A stretch of DNA of 46,987 nt from a virus. Below are positions 12,971-20,580 of this stretch, one piece after another. Position 1 is the stretch's first letter. Every line of letters begins with the position of its first letter. The translations under genes and the position numbers were made by a program. The DNA lies in the IMG/VR virus record IMGVR_UViG_3300044568_004272, positions 1 through 46,987 of that record; one strand, given 5' to 3'. A model generated the notes under the pieces. It had not been told where the DNA came from, did no database searches, and saw nothing but the letters and a program-made list of their open reading frames with translations.

Positions 12971-14771
12971 AACATTTCTTGTCTTTGACTTAGAGACAAA
13001 TGGTCTTTATGATCAGGTCGATGTTGTCTACTGTGTCGTCATTTATGACATCAACAAGCGACAGACTTTTACTTATGGGCCTGATTCTATTGTTGATGCT
13101 ATTGATCATCTGGCAACCGCTGATGTACTCATTGGTCACAACATAATTTTTTATGACCTTCCAGTTCTACAAAAACTACATTCATTTGATACCAAATCAC
13201 GCATCATCGATACTCTTGTTTGTACCAGATTGATTTGGCCAAAGGAAAGACTTTATGAGCTTGACCTTGAACAATATCCGCAGGTTCCAGAGAAGAACCG
13301 AGGATCCGCATCACTTAAGGCCTGGGGATGGCGCTTGGCCGATCATAAGATCGACTTCAAGGACTTCTCCGAGTATTCGCAAGAAATGCTGGAGTATTGC
13401 ATCCAGGATGTCAACGTCACAACAAAACTTTGGGAACACATTATTTCTCAAAATTATCCAGAGCCAGCTCTCAAATTGGAGCACGACTTTGCTTTGGCAA
13501 TTAACAAACAAATTAGAGCAGGCATTCCTTTTGATGTGGATGCAGCTCTTGATTTGGTGGATGATCTCCGAGCAAAGGAAAAACAACTTGAAGACCATCT
13601 AAAACAAATCTTTCCTGCAGTTCAACACAGTGAATGGTTTACGCCCAAAGTCAACAACGCCAAACGCGGTTATGTCAAAGGTGTACCGTTTGAGAAAATT
13701 AGATCAGAGGAATTCAATCCTGGATCTCGTCAGCAAATTGTTGATCGACTTAAGGCAAAGTACGGATGGCAGCCAGAGAAAAAAACTGAGAAAGGAAATC
13801 CAATTCTTGATGATGAAGTATTAGAAAAACTTCCATTCCCTGAAGCCAAGCCTTTGGCTGAATACATGTTAATTAAAAAACGTCTTGGACAAATTGCCGA
13901 TGGACGAAATGCTTGGCTTAAGTTGGTTAATAATCACACTGGCCGTATGCACGGTGATGTTATCACTAATGGTTGCATCACTGGTCGTTGTGCTCATCGC
14001 AATCCCAACATGGGCCAAGTTCCAGCGGGATACTCGCCCTATGGAAAAGAATGCCGAGCATTGTTCCAGCCGCCACAAGGATGGGATCTAATTGGTATTG
14101 ATGCCAAGGCTTTGGAGTTGCGTTGCCTTGCTGGTTACTTGGCTTTGTATGATAACGGTGAGTATGCCAAGGTTGTAACAAATCCTGAAATTGATATTCA
14201 TGTTTATAATCAAAAACAATTTGGCGTTGAAACTAGAGACATAGCAAAACGCCTTTTGTATGGATTACTGTACGGTGCTGGTGCATTAAAAGCAGGTACT
14301 ATTATTAATCCGAATGAAAAAGATGAAATAGTTCTGCGTCGATTGGGTAGTACAGCTATTAATTCATTCATGCAAGGTGTGCCAGCATTAAAAACGTTAA
14401 AGCAAAAAATCGATGACAACATTGGATCCCGGAATCATTTGTTTGGTCTTGATCGTCGCATTCTGTATTGTCGCTCTGCGTTTAAAGGATTGAATGTCCT
14501 GCTGCAATCAGCAGGTGCAATCTTAATGAAACAAGTTGTTATCTTCATTCATCGCAACATTGAACAGAACCTTGGCTTGGTGCAAGGCCAGGACTGGGAA
14601 CAATTGTTAATGGTTCATGACGAAGTCCAACTGGCTTGCAAACCGCAGTACACTACTGCTATCCAGGAGCAGGCCATGCTTGCATTCCCTCAGGCACAGG
14701 AGTTCTTTGGCTTCCGTTGTTTGATTGAAGGGGATTCAAGGGTTGGCTATAGCTGGGCAGAAACTCACTAA
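12948..14771 (+). CDS. T7-type family A DNA polymerase with 3'-5' exonuclease
   Basis: 607 residues from ATG at 12948; upstream in-frame starts lie inside the preceding gene. The exonuclease domain shows FDLETNGL (Exo I, about residue 13), HNIIFYDLPVL (Exo II) and YCIQDV (Exo III). The polymerase domain shows motif A (GIDAKALELRCLAGYLA, about 382-398) followed by YDNGEY and DIHVYNQ, motif B (RDIAKRLLYGLLYGAG, about 429-444), and motif C (VHDEV, about 555-559). Order and wording closely follow T7 gp5 rather than bacterial PolI, and there is no 5'-3' exonuclease domain. It is the phage replicase, working with the primase-helicase at 32705 and the SSBs. Confidence 0.96.
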   Translation: MKPVSANETFLVFDLETNGLYDQVDVVYCVVIYDINKRQTFTYGPDSIVDAIDHLATADVLIGHNIIFYDLPVLQKLHSFDTKSRIIDTLVCTRLIWPKERLYELDLEQYPQVPEKNRGSASLKAWGWRLADHKIDFKDFSEYSQEMLEYCIQDVNVTTKLWEHIISQNYPEPALKLEHDFALAINKQIRAGIPFDVDAALDLVDDLRAKEKQLEDHLKQIFPAVQHSEWFTPKVNNAKRGYVKGVPFEKIRSEEFNPGSRQQIVDRLKAKYGWQPEKKTEKGNPILDDEVLEKLPFPEAKPLAEYMLIKKRLGQIADGRNAWLKLVNNHTGRMHGDVITNGCITGRCAHRNPNMGQVPAGYSPYGKECRALFQPPQGWDLIGIDAKALELRCLAGYLALYDNGEYAKVVTNPEIDIHVYNQKQFGVETRDIAKRLLYGLLYGAGALKAGTIINPNEKDEIVLRRLGSTAINSFMQGVPALKTLKQKIDDNIGSRNHLFGLDRRILYCRSAFKGLNVLLQSAGAILMKQVVIFIHRNIEQNLGLVQGQDWEQLLMVHDEVQLACKPQYTTAIQEQAMLAFPQAQEFFGFRCLIEGDSRVGYSWAETH

Positions 14772-14803
14772 ACCTACTCTCTACTCACCTACCCAGCACC
14801 ACC

Positions 14804-14995
14804 ATGACCCAACAAGAATACAAGCATCCGATAACCCCGCCGCCCGAACTGGTTCAGCAGTGGTGCCATGACCGCAATCGGTGGACAGATTTTGAGAATG
14901 TCCTTGCAATTCGTGCTGCTGACTGGGGTTACCAGCAGCGTTGCTTAGAAGAACATGGATATCCGTTAAAGCTTGGCGAGTTCTACGCCTCCTAG
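14804..14995 (+). CDS. Small conserved cyanophage protein (63 aa)
   Basis: Start ATG after CCCAGCACCACC. The sequence PITPPPELVQQWCHD followed by WTDFENVLAIRAADWGYQQ is a pattern I recall as frequent in cyanophage genomes. It is soluble and aromatic; role unknown. Confidence 0.6.
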   Translation: MTQQEYKHPITPPPELVQQWCHDRNRWTDFENVLAIRAADWGYQQRCLEEHGYPLKLGEFYAS

Positions 14996-15009
14996 CCATT
15001 CCCATTTCA

Positions 15010-15090
15010 ATGCCTGAACCAATAATCTTTGCTATCTGCTTCGTCTTCGCCTGGATTCTCACGGACATGCTTCGCGGGTCCAAGCGTTAA
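15010..15090 (+). CDS. Single-pass membrane microprotein (26 aa)
   Basis: ATG at 15010 (CCATTTCAATGCC) to TAA at 15088. Residues 4-18 are hydrophobic (PIIFAICFVFAWIL), followed by TDMLRGSKR, a positive C-terminus. It is one of several very short predicted membrane peptides in this genome. Its small size limits certainty. Confidence 0.42.
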   Translation: MPEPIIFAICFVFAWILTDMLRGSKR

Positions 15091-15115
15091 GAAGTAGTAG
15101 TCACCTTCACTTGCA

Positions 15116-15141
15116 CGTCCCAGGTATGACGTTAAACTGCC
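15116..15141 (+). promoter_or_regulatory. CGTC-loop-GACG-TTAAACTG element, copy 4
   Basis: CGTC, loop CCAGGTAT, GACG, then TTAAACTGCC. It ends 22 nt before the SSB start at 15164. Confidence 0.75.
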
Positions 15142-15163
15142 TTACCACCATCTTTTAGAATCA

Positions 15164-15970
15164 ATGAACTTGTCGTTTGTTTGCGCTCAACTTTCCGAAG
15201 ATCCTCGGGAAGCTTTTGTCAGCGCCACATCATCAGCCATTCGTTGCAATGTAACGTTGCCGCCTGTTGGTAACAAAGCACCAACACAACTTGAATACAA
15301 TGCATACGGCAAAGCAGCAGAGCGATTCCGTAGCGCACGTAAAGGAAACTTGGTGTACATTCACGGCGCCAAGCTGCGGTACGATCTTGACTCCAAGTCG
15401 CATTCACTCCATGGAGGGATTGTTACTCAAGTTACGGAAGCATTCCCCATCTTTAATACCATCATCCTTAGCGGACGTTGTGTTAAAGACATCCACCAGG
15501 ACGATGCCCGTGCCTTTAAAACAACCGCCGATGGTTTGATGATTTGTAACCAGACGCTTTCAGTGAGCACTGGTCGTAATCAAGCAGATCTCTTTAATTT
15601 CTTTGCTATTAATTCCAGCAAAGATGCATTGAATAATGCTGAATTGTTGGTGAACTTTACTCGTAAAGGTACTGGTTTAACAATCAATGGACGTCTGGTA
15701 ACAGATGCCTGGCAAGATAAAGAGACAAAAGAACGTCGTAGCAATACCAAGATTCAATTGGTATCCATGACATTGGCCCCCAAGCCTTCTGCAACAGAAC
15801 CAAAGCCAGTATCAACGCAAACAACGGTGGCCTCTGAAGGCAACGTAACATCTCTCTGGGGTGGGCGAACCGCCGATGAGGCAAGCGATCCGTGGAATCA
15901 ATCGGGTGGTTTGCCTGATCTGCCGGGCCAATATGGGTCCGCCCCTGAATTAGAAGAAGCTCCGTTCTAA
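15164..15970 (+). CDS. ssb: Tandem OB-fold single-stranded DNA-binding protein
   Basis: 268 residues. Two OB-like units follow one another: residues about 1-105 (NLSFVCAQLSEDP..., a NLVYIHGAKLRYD strand, GGIVTQVTEA) and about 108-205 (IILSGRCVKDI..., KGTGLTINGRLVTDAWQDKETKERRS then IQLVSMTLA), the second with the typical SSB lysine/arginine loop. A flexible Pro/Thr/Gly-rich linker leads to an acidic tail ending LEEAPF. It protects ssDNA and probably recruits partners through the tail. The promoter element and a CA-rich leader precede it, and the DUF5895-like gene follows. Confidence 0.75.
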   Translation: MNLSFVCAQLSEDPREAFVSATSSAIRCNVTLPPVGNKAPTQLEYNAYGKAAERFRSARKGNLVYIHGAKLRYDLDSKSHSLHGGIVTQVTEAFPIFNTIILSGRCVKDIHQDDARAFKTTADGLMICNQTLSVSTGRNQADLFNFFAINSSKDALNNAELLVNFTRKGTGLTINGRLVTDAWQDKETKERRSNTKIQLVSMTLAPKPSATEPKPVSTQTTVASEGNVTSLWGGRTADEASDPWNQSGGLPDLPGQYGSAPELEEAPF

Positions 15971-15975
15971 GTGTC

Positions 15976-15999
15976 CGTCCTGGGATGACGTTAAAAGCA
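15976..15999 (+). promoter_or_regulatory. CGTC-loop-GACG-TTAAA element, copy 5
   Basis: CGTC, loop CTGGGAT (7 nt instead of 8), GACG, then TTAAAAGC. It starts 6 nt after the SSB stop and ends about 25 nt before the ATG at 16025. It is the most divergent copy at its 3' end. Confidence 0.7.
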
Positions 16000-16024
16000 T
16001 CCATTGTCCCACTACGACCTAACC

Positions 16025-17125
16025 ATGACAGCCACTCCGACTGACATGATGAGCGACACTTGGATGGAAGAAATTCAATCCAAGACCAATCCTGAAACTT
16101 CTACGAAACTGACCAACACCATGACCATGAAGAAAACTTCTGCTCTTGCCACCCGTGGCCTGGATTCCTTCAAGCTTTTCCAAGATAAAAAGTTTGTGTC
16201 CGGATACCAGAATCTCGTCACCATTCAACCTCTCAACAAGTCCAAGACACGAGGTTGGTTCGTGCGGAAGTCAGACCTTGACACTTGTGGATGGAACGCC
16301 ACTGAAGATCAATTTGCTAAAGGTTCAGTTATCTGGAACTACAAGCAAACTTTTGGTATGGCTCCCAATACTTCAGTGGAAGAAGGACTCAATTTTACTG
16401 AGCCTCGACTTCAAGTCCTTCTACGTTCTCCCCTTATGGTTGAGGAAACGACTGGGATGAGGCAAACGATTGGAACCTTTGAGGATCCAGAGGTTAAAGA
16501 ATTGTTTGAAGCCGATAAGATTGCATCTGATCTTGCTAATAGCAAGGGTGAAATGTACAAGCGTAAGTACAGCGTGCGTACCAAGTACCTTGTTTACATC
16601 CTGACGGAAGACAACAAGCGTGCCCATAAGATCCCCATGGTCTTGACCTTGAAGGGTCTTAATGGCACTGACGTGTCTGAAAAGATCAAGATGTATGAAA
16701 GGGAAATGTCCAAGTGCCTGAGCAAAGCCCTGGACTCTGAAGTTCCTCTTGCATTTAATGAAAAGTTTTATGCCACTACCGTATTTGCTCCGGTACTTGC
16801 CAATGAAATGCGTGGCGCCAACAACGTTGAGATCTGCGCAATTGAATCTTTTGAGATTCCTGATTACTCCAGTCAAGATGAAGCAATCGCATCACTGAAT
16901 CGTCTTTCGATTCCTGATGAGGATCGTGAATCTACTTGGAAGTTCCAGGAAATGTTCAGCGATTACATCAACCAACATGCTCGGCAAGATGCTGAACGTC
17001 TTGGTGGTTCCTATGGAATCAAAGAAGGCATTGAAATCCTTCCTGTTTCTAGGGTTACTGAAGCCACTGATGTAAAAGCCCTGCCTGCTCGTAATGAGTT
17101 GACGGGGGAGGATGAGTCTCTTTGA
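16025..17125 (+). CDS. DUF5895-like protein
   Basis: 366 residues from ATG at 16025 (CTACGACCTAACCATG). The layout resembles DUF5895 proteins of cyanobacteria and their plasmids: an N-terminal segment with QPLNKSKTRGWFVRKSDLDTCGW, a strand with EEGLNFTEPRLQVLLRSPLMV, a Lys/Arg/Tyr segment (YKRKYSVRTKYLVYIL), then KIPMVLTLKGLNG. The function of that family is unknown. Its position behind ssb suggests a DNA-transaction role; this is inference from context. The family name is given from memory and is uncertain. Confidence 0.6.
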   Translation: MTATPTDMMSDTWMEEIQSKTNPETSTKLTNTMTMKKTSALATRGLDSFKLFQDKKFVSGYQNLVTIQPLNKSKTRGWFVRKSDLDTCGWNATEDQFAKGSVIWNYKQTFGMAPNTSVEEGLNFTEPRLQVLLRSPLMVEETTGMRQTIGTFEDPEVKELFEADKIASDLANSKGEMYKRKYSVRTKYLVYILTEDNKRAHKIPMVLTLKGLNGTDVSEKIKMYEREMSKCLSKALDSEVPLAFNEKFYATTVFAPVLANEMRGANNVEICAIESFEIPDYSSQDEAIASLNRLSIPDEDRESTWKFQEMFSDYINQHARQDAERLGGSYGIKEGIEILPVSRVTEATDVKALPARNELTGEDESL

Positions 17126-17128
17126 TTC

Positions 17129-17392
17129 TTATTCCTTGGTCTTGATTGGGGGATTGGCCAAGTCATCTTGATCAATAGCAACATTGTTAAAGATGAACAT
17201 ATCTTGAACCAATCCTCTAATTACACCTTGTCTTTGAGTGGCGATCCTCGCTAAAAGGGTCGCCATTTCTTTTAATACACTTACGGAGTCACACTCTTGA
17301 ATCGAACGTTTAACTTTCTCTTCCCAAAATTTATCGTCTAGCGTTGGTTCAATTTGAAACGTAGCCAATGGTACGTATTTAATTTCATCCAT
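17129..17392 (-). CDS. Hypothetical protein on the opposite strand (87 aa)
   Basis: A second isolated minus-strand gene in the plus array. Residues about 1-40 are charged, 41-62 form a helix (LKEMATLLARIATQRQGVIRG), and the tail is acidic then Lys-rich. It ends 3 nt from the stop of the preceding plus gene (convergent). The gap to 17473 would hold divergent promoters. Confidence 0.55.
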   Translation of the reverse strand: MDEIKYVPLATFQIEPTLDDKFWEEKVKRSIQECDSVSVLKEMATLLARIATQRQGVIRGLVQDMFIFNNVAIDQDDLANPPIKTKE

Positions 17393-17472
17393 GAATCTGT
17401 ATTCAATGGTTACAAAAAGTCTACTTGGATAATTAATAAATGTAATTTATTTGTCATCCTGCTAAATCAAAC

Positions 17473-17676
17473 ATGAAACCAGAAGAAGAAGCTGCCCTCA
17501 AGACGGGTGGCACAACTGCAGTCCTTGCTGGTGCGGTTGCTTTTTGCATTGGTAATCCAGTATGCTGGGCTGCCGTTGCATACGGGGCATACCGCATGGG
17601 CAAGCTTGCCTACCGGCATGTCAAGTCACAACAAGATCTGGGTTCTTCCCAGGGGGATCGTGACCTTTTCATCTAA
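17473..17676 (+). CDS. Small membrane protein (67 aa)
   Basis: Residues about 13-38 form an Ala/Gly/Val-rich hydrophobic segment (TTAVLAGAVAFCIGNPVCWAA) with a Cys pair, followed by a basic stretch (RMGKLAYRHVKS). It is probably a membrane hairpin or single span. Holin-like activity is possible but there is no specific evidence; the endolysin is 22 kb away. Confidence 0.5.
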   Translation: MKPEEEAALKTGGTTAVLAGAVAFCIGNPVCWAAVAYGAYRMGKLAYRHVKSQQDLGSSQGDRDLFI

Positions 17677-17694
17677 CTACACTCAACACAAATC

Positions 17695-18636
17695 ATGCAA
17701 AACCAAACACAAACACAACTCAACACGGCGCAAGCTCTTATTTATTCTCGGTCTAACATCCGCCGCGCCTTCCCGGACTTTGATGACACTCAAGTCGCCG
17801 GTATTTATTTGCGAGATGATTCTTGCATCGTGGTGCGCACTGATGGTAGTGAGCAGGCTTACAAACGGGAACTAATCAAGGCGGCGTTCCAGCGTTACAC
17901 TTATCGTTTAAAAGATTTCTTTTCGTATCTTGGTCCCCATTATCGTGGCCCTAGTGTATGGCATAACAATGCTTACATTATTTTTAAGGGCTGGCATTAC
18001 ACACACGCCTTAGGTCACCTGACTCCCAATGCCAAACTTCAACAACACTGGGCAGATCGTTTCATCCACCTCAACAACCCAGACAAAGTTACAACCCTTC
18101 TTCAATCTGACCAAACCGATCTTGGCCATTTGGTTGCGCCGGACGGGATGCGGCTTTCAACTGGGCCGGTTAATTTGGATGGTGACTTGGTGGAAGACGA
18201 AAGCGTCGCTCCAGCATCTGAACCTTGGTGTTCATGCGGGTCCTTTCAGCGTCAGCTCAACAATCTGGATTTGTTCCAACAAGAAATTGAAGGATTAAAA
18301 CCTTGGTGCATTCACTTAACTTGGTTTAATAAGTATCGTGAGCTACTTTGCAAACGCACAGAAGCACGCAATGCGTGTCCCAGCAGTGCACCAAGTAAGT
18401 GCGTTGCTTGGTGGTATGCACCGCCTAAGGATGCCACCAGTGATGGACGCTTCATGTTGCTCCATACCAAATCAGGGGCGCAAGCTCCATTGACCCATTG
18501 GCGTAACTACAAACCAAAGGAAGTCTTTACTCAAGACCATGCCTGGGATTTGTTCTTTAACATGATGGACGCCGGTTACGTTCCGTTTCCCGGTGTGTCA
18601 TTGCCTCAACTCAAACCTGCCACCAAACAACCATGA
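17695..18636 (+). CDS. SWIM zinc-finger-like protein (313 aa)
   Basis: The middle of the protein has CSCG...(about 30 residues)...WCIHL, which fits the SWIM pattern CxC-x(n)-CxH. SWIM fingers bind DNA or proteins and occur in transposases, helicases and recombination factors; no catalytic domain is apparent here. The N-terminal 100 residues are rich in aromatic residues and Arg/Lys, and the C-terminal third ends in a Pro-rich tail. Start ATG after CTACACTCAACACAAATC. The stop overlaps the next gene as ATGA. Confidence 0.6.
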   Translation: MQNQTQTQLNTAQALIYSRSNIRRAFPDFDDTQVAGIYLRDDSCIVVRTDGSEQAYKRELIKAAFQRYTYRLKDFFSYLGPHYRGPSVWHNNAYIIFKGWHYTHALGHLTPNAKLQQHWADRFIHLNNPDKVTTLLQSDQTDLGHLVAPDGMRLSTGPVNLDGDLVEDESVAPASEPWCSCGSFQRQLNNLDLFQQEIEGLKPWCIHLTWFNKYRELLCKRTEARNACPSSAPSKCVAWWYAPPKDATSDGRFMLLHTKSGAQAPLTHWRNYKPKEVFTQDHAWDLFFNMMDAGYVPFPGVSLPQLKPATKQP

Positions 18637-18833
18637 CTTCAATGAAACCTAACGTTGTAATTGATTCCGAAAAAAAACTTCGATACGAAGTTTATCTTGA
18701 TCCAGACACCCATTGGGCACTTGTTGCTCTTGGTGCACGTAATAGAATGCACGGTGAAGACTACGCTGAACTAGTCCTTACTGAATATGTCCAAACAGTT
18801 TTGGATCGAGAAGCTGAATCTGGAGGTAGTTGA
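18633..18833 (+). CDS. Small protein, possibly ribbon-helix-helix (66 aa)
   Basis: Overlaps the previous stop as ATGA. A beta segment (LRYEVYLDPDTHWALVALG) followed by a helix (DYAELVLTEYVQTVLDRE) is the arrangement of short ribbon-helix-helix regulators. The match is weak, so function is left open. The 3' end overlaps the next gene by 47 nt. Confidence 0.5.
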   Translation: MTSMKPNVVIDSEKKLRYEVYLDPDTHWALVALGARNRMHGEDYAELVLTEYVQTVLDREAESGGS

Positions 18834-18987
18834 CCAGGAAGATGGTGGTTGTTTAATCACCATTGAATGGGATGAAACAGATCCAGATTTAGCTGAGTGG
18901 ACCAGCTGGGGAGAGGATAAACAAAAAACGTTTATCCTTGATTCTCTTTTCAACGCCCTTGAATGTTTTATTGATCATGACCATTGA
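18787..18987 (+). CDS. Hypothetical acidic protein (66 aa)
   Basis: ATG at 18787 lies inside the previous gene. The protein is strongly acidic (EWDETDPDLAEWTSWGEDK). The unusually long overlap leaves the start uncertain. It overlaps the next gene by 11 nt. Confidence 0.5.
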   Translation: MSKQFWIEKLNLEVVDQEDGGCLITIEWDETDPDLAEWTSWGEDKQKTFILDSLFNALECFIDHDH

Positions 18988-19393
18988 CACCTACGGCATT
19001 TCTTCTGATCGTTATCGGGAGCTTTTTGTACACCAGTACCCATTTCTTTTAGAACTCTATCAACTTTTTGAAAACAATCTAAGAGCAAAGTATCCATCGT
19101 GCATTCCGCCGCACAAAACCAGGTGGGAATTGTTTAATGTAGCTTTGTATGCAACAAACGATGAAGCAAGGAAAGTGCAGAAGCGTGAAAATCCAAAAGC
19201 TTTAAAAGAAGAAGAAGATTGGGGATTTATTTCACCAAGTCGGGAAGAACTCTTAGATGAAATAAAATCTTTGCATGCAAAAGTTGAAGCGCTTATAGAT
19301 TACCTTGATAATCTTGTTGGCACAATTAAAGAGGGTATGACGGAAATACTGGATACCGTTGAGGAAGGGGGCTTGACAGGTCCGGTAGACTAA
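18977..19393 (+). CDS. Hypothetical helical protein (138 aa)
   Basis: The ATG at 18977 (TTGATCATGACC) is preferred over the upstream in-frame ATG at 18938, which lies deep inside the previous gene. The first half is aromatic and basic; the second half (EELLDEIKSLHAKVEALIDYLDNLVGTI) is a likely coiled coil. No family recognised. Confidence 0.55.
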   Translation: MTIDTYGISSDRYRELFVHQYPFLLELYQLFENNLRAKYPSCIPPHKTRWELFNVALYATNDEARKVQKRENPKALKEEEDWGFISPSREELLDEIKSLHAKVEALIDYLDNLVGTIKEGMTEILDTVEEGGLTGPVD

Positions 19394-19413
19394 CTCTGCT
19401 CATTGGAGTGGGC

Positions 19414-19439
19414 CGTCCTGGTCATGACGTTAAACTGAC
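19414..19439 (+). promoter_or_regulatory. CGTC-loop-GACG-TTAAACTG element, copy 6
   Basis: CGTC, loop CTGGTCAT, GACG, then TTAAACTGAC. It ends 27 nt before the ATG at 19467 and is followed by the CA-rich leader CAACACAACTCAACTC. Confidence 0.75.
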
Positions 19440-19466
19440 CGCAACTTTACCAACACAACTCAACTC

Positions 19467-19586
19467 ATGTTCGAAGCACTTACTTCTTTTGTTCTTCCTG
19501 TTCTTAAAGATATTCTTTGGACAGCAGCCGCAGCGCTGCTGGCCTACACACTCAACAAAATTCAATCCCACTTTCAACACATCTAA
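19467..19586 (+). CDS. Small single-pass membrane protein (39 aa)
   Basis: ATG at 19467 to TAA at 19584-19586, three bases before the next start. The sequence is MFEALTSFVLPVLKDILW followed by an Ala/Leu-rich segment, with a basic/aromatic tail (NKIQSHFQHI); one membrane helix is likely. Its place directly behind the element and a clean leader make it a convincing small gene. Confidence 0.55.
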   Translation: MFEALTSFVLPVLKDILWTAAAALLAYTLNKIQSHFQHI

Positions 19587-19589
19587 GCC

Positions 19590-20291
19590 ATGTCCCAAAT
19601 CACGGCGACTAAACTCAAAGAACTTAATGTCATCAAACTCTACGAGCACTATGGTGCCCTGGAGCGCTCTCTTCCTCTTCTCACTCCTGAGTCCCAGGAG
19701 CTGGCAAAAGCCGAGCTGGAGGCTTGCGTTGCCTTACGGTCTGAGAAAATTGATCGTATCTATTACGCCATGGCGTCTCATGAGGATGCCATTGAGCGTA
19801 TTAAAAAAGAAAAGGTATTAATCCTGACGGCCCAAAAGCATCACGAGTCCCAACTCAAATCGCTTAAGGGATTGTTAAATTATCTACGGCGTTTGTTGCC
19901 GTTGGATTCCAATAAAATTACAGGGCGTGATTATCAATTCACATTGTCACGCAAGAAAGAATTGACTGTAGAAGTCAACAGTGACCCACAGTTTTGGTCA
20001 TCTGAAGAACGCCAGCAATTCTGTATAGAAGAAGAAATCACCACAACAAAAAAAATTGTGGTACGTTCTATGACAGGAGAAATCCTTAGCGAAAGGATTG
20101 AACCTACCGATAAAACAACCGTCCTCCCGAACTTAGATGCAATCCGTGATGCATACCAAGCAGGCAAGCCTTTACCGTCTGGAGTCAAAGTCTACCAAGA
20201 ATACAGCATCCGCTCCAAACGAATCTATGGAAAGCCGTCAATGGACATTGAAGCATCCGAGTATCCAGGAAACCTTCTTCCAGAAGATTGA
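19590..20291 (+). CDS. Siphovirus Gp157-like protein
   Basis: 233 residues with the Gp157 family layout. There is an N-terminal helical part with KLYEHYGALER. A long coiled coil follows (EKIDRIYYAMASHEDAIER..., KHHESQLKSLKGLLNYLRRLLP), then a beta segment (RDYQFTLSRKKELTVEV). Near the C-terminus is a NLDAIRDAYQAGKPLPSGVKV segment. Gp157-like proteins are known from Streptococcus phages and many others, often near recombination genes; function is poorly defined. Starts 3 nt after a membrane microprotein. Confidence 0.7.
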   Translation: MSQITATKLKELNVIKLYEHYGALERSLPLLTPESQELAKAELEACVALRSEKIDRIYYAMASHEDAIERIKKEKVLILTAQKHHESQLKSLKGLLNYLRRLLPLDSNKITGRDYQFTLSRKKELTVEVNSDPQFWSSEERQQFCIEEEITTTKKIVVRSMTGEILSERIEPTDKTTVLPNLDAIRDAYQAGKPLPSGVKVYQEYSIRSKRIYGKPSMDIEASEYPGNLLPED

Positions 20292-20304
20292 GGCTCCCTT
20301 TGAT

Positions 20305-20544
20305 ATGGAAGATGCATCCATTAAGATGCAATGCCATCAACACGCAGTAAAAGATTTTGATCTTCAAATTGAAATGAATGATTTGGAAATCAATTTGCTC
20401 AAAGACGATGGCGAAGTGCTTCCTTATAACGAAACACGTATGGATGATTTAGAGCAAAAGAAATTAAAACTTCTGCTCGGCAAACGATTCCATCAAAACG
20501 CAATGAATGCTTATTGGTATTTTTTAGAAAAGGCTTCTAAATAA
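20305..20544 (+). CDS. Hypothetical helical protein (79 aa)
   Basis: The chosen start is ATG at 20305, 13 nt after the previous stop with GAGG upstream. Longer in-frame starts (20227, 20137) would lie inside the Gp157-like gene. The product is charged and helical, probably a coiled coil (LQIEMNDLEINLLKDDG...LEQKKLKLLLGKRF). Confidence 0.5.
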   Translation: MEDASIKMQCHQHAVKDFDLQIEMNDLEINLLKDDGEVLPYNETRMDDLEQKKLKLLLGKRFHQNAMNAYWYFLEKASK

Positions 20545-20580
20545 AAAGCCGTACAATAAGAATACTACGCAAGGAGTTCC

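Noticed and set aside
16421-16876. 151-residue minus-strand frame
   Set aside because: Antisense to the DUF5895-like gene; no motif and no start context.
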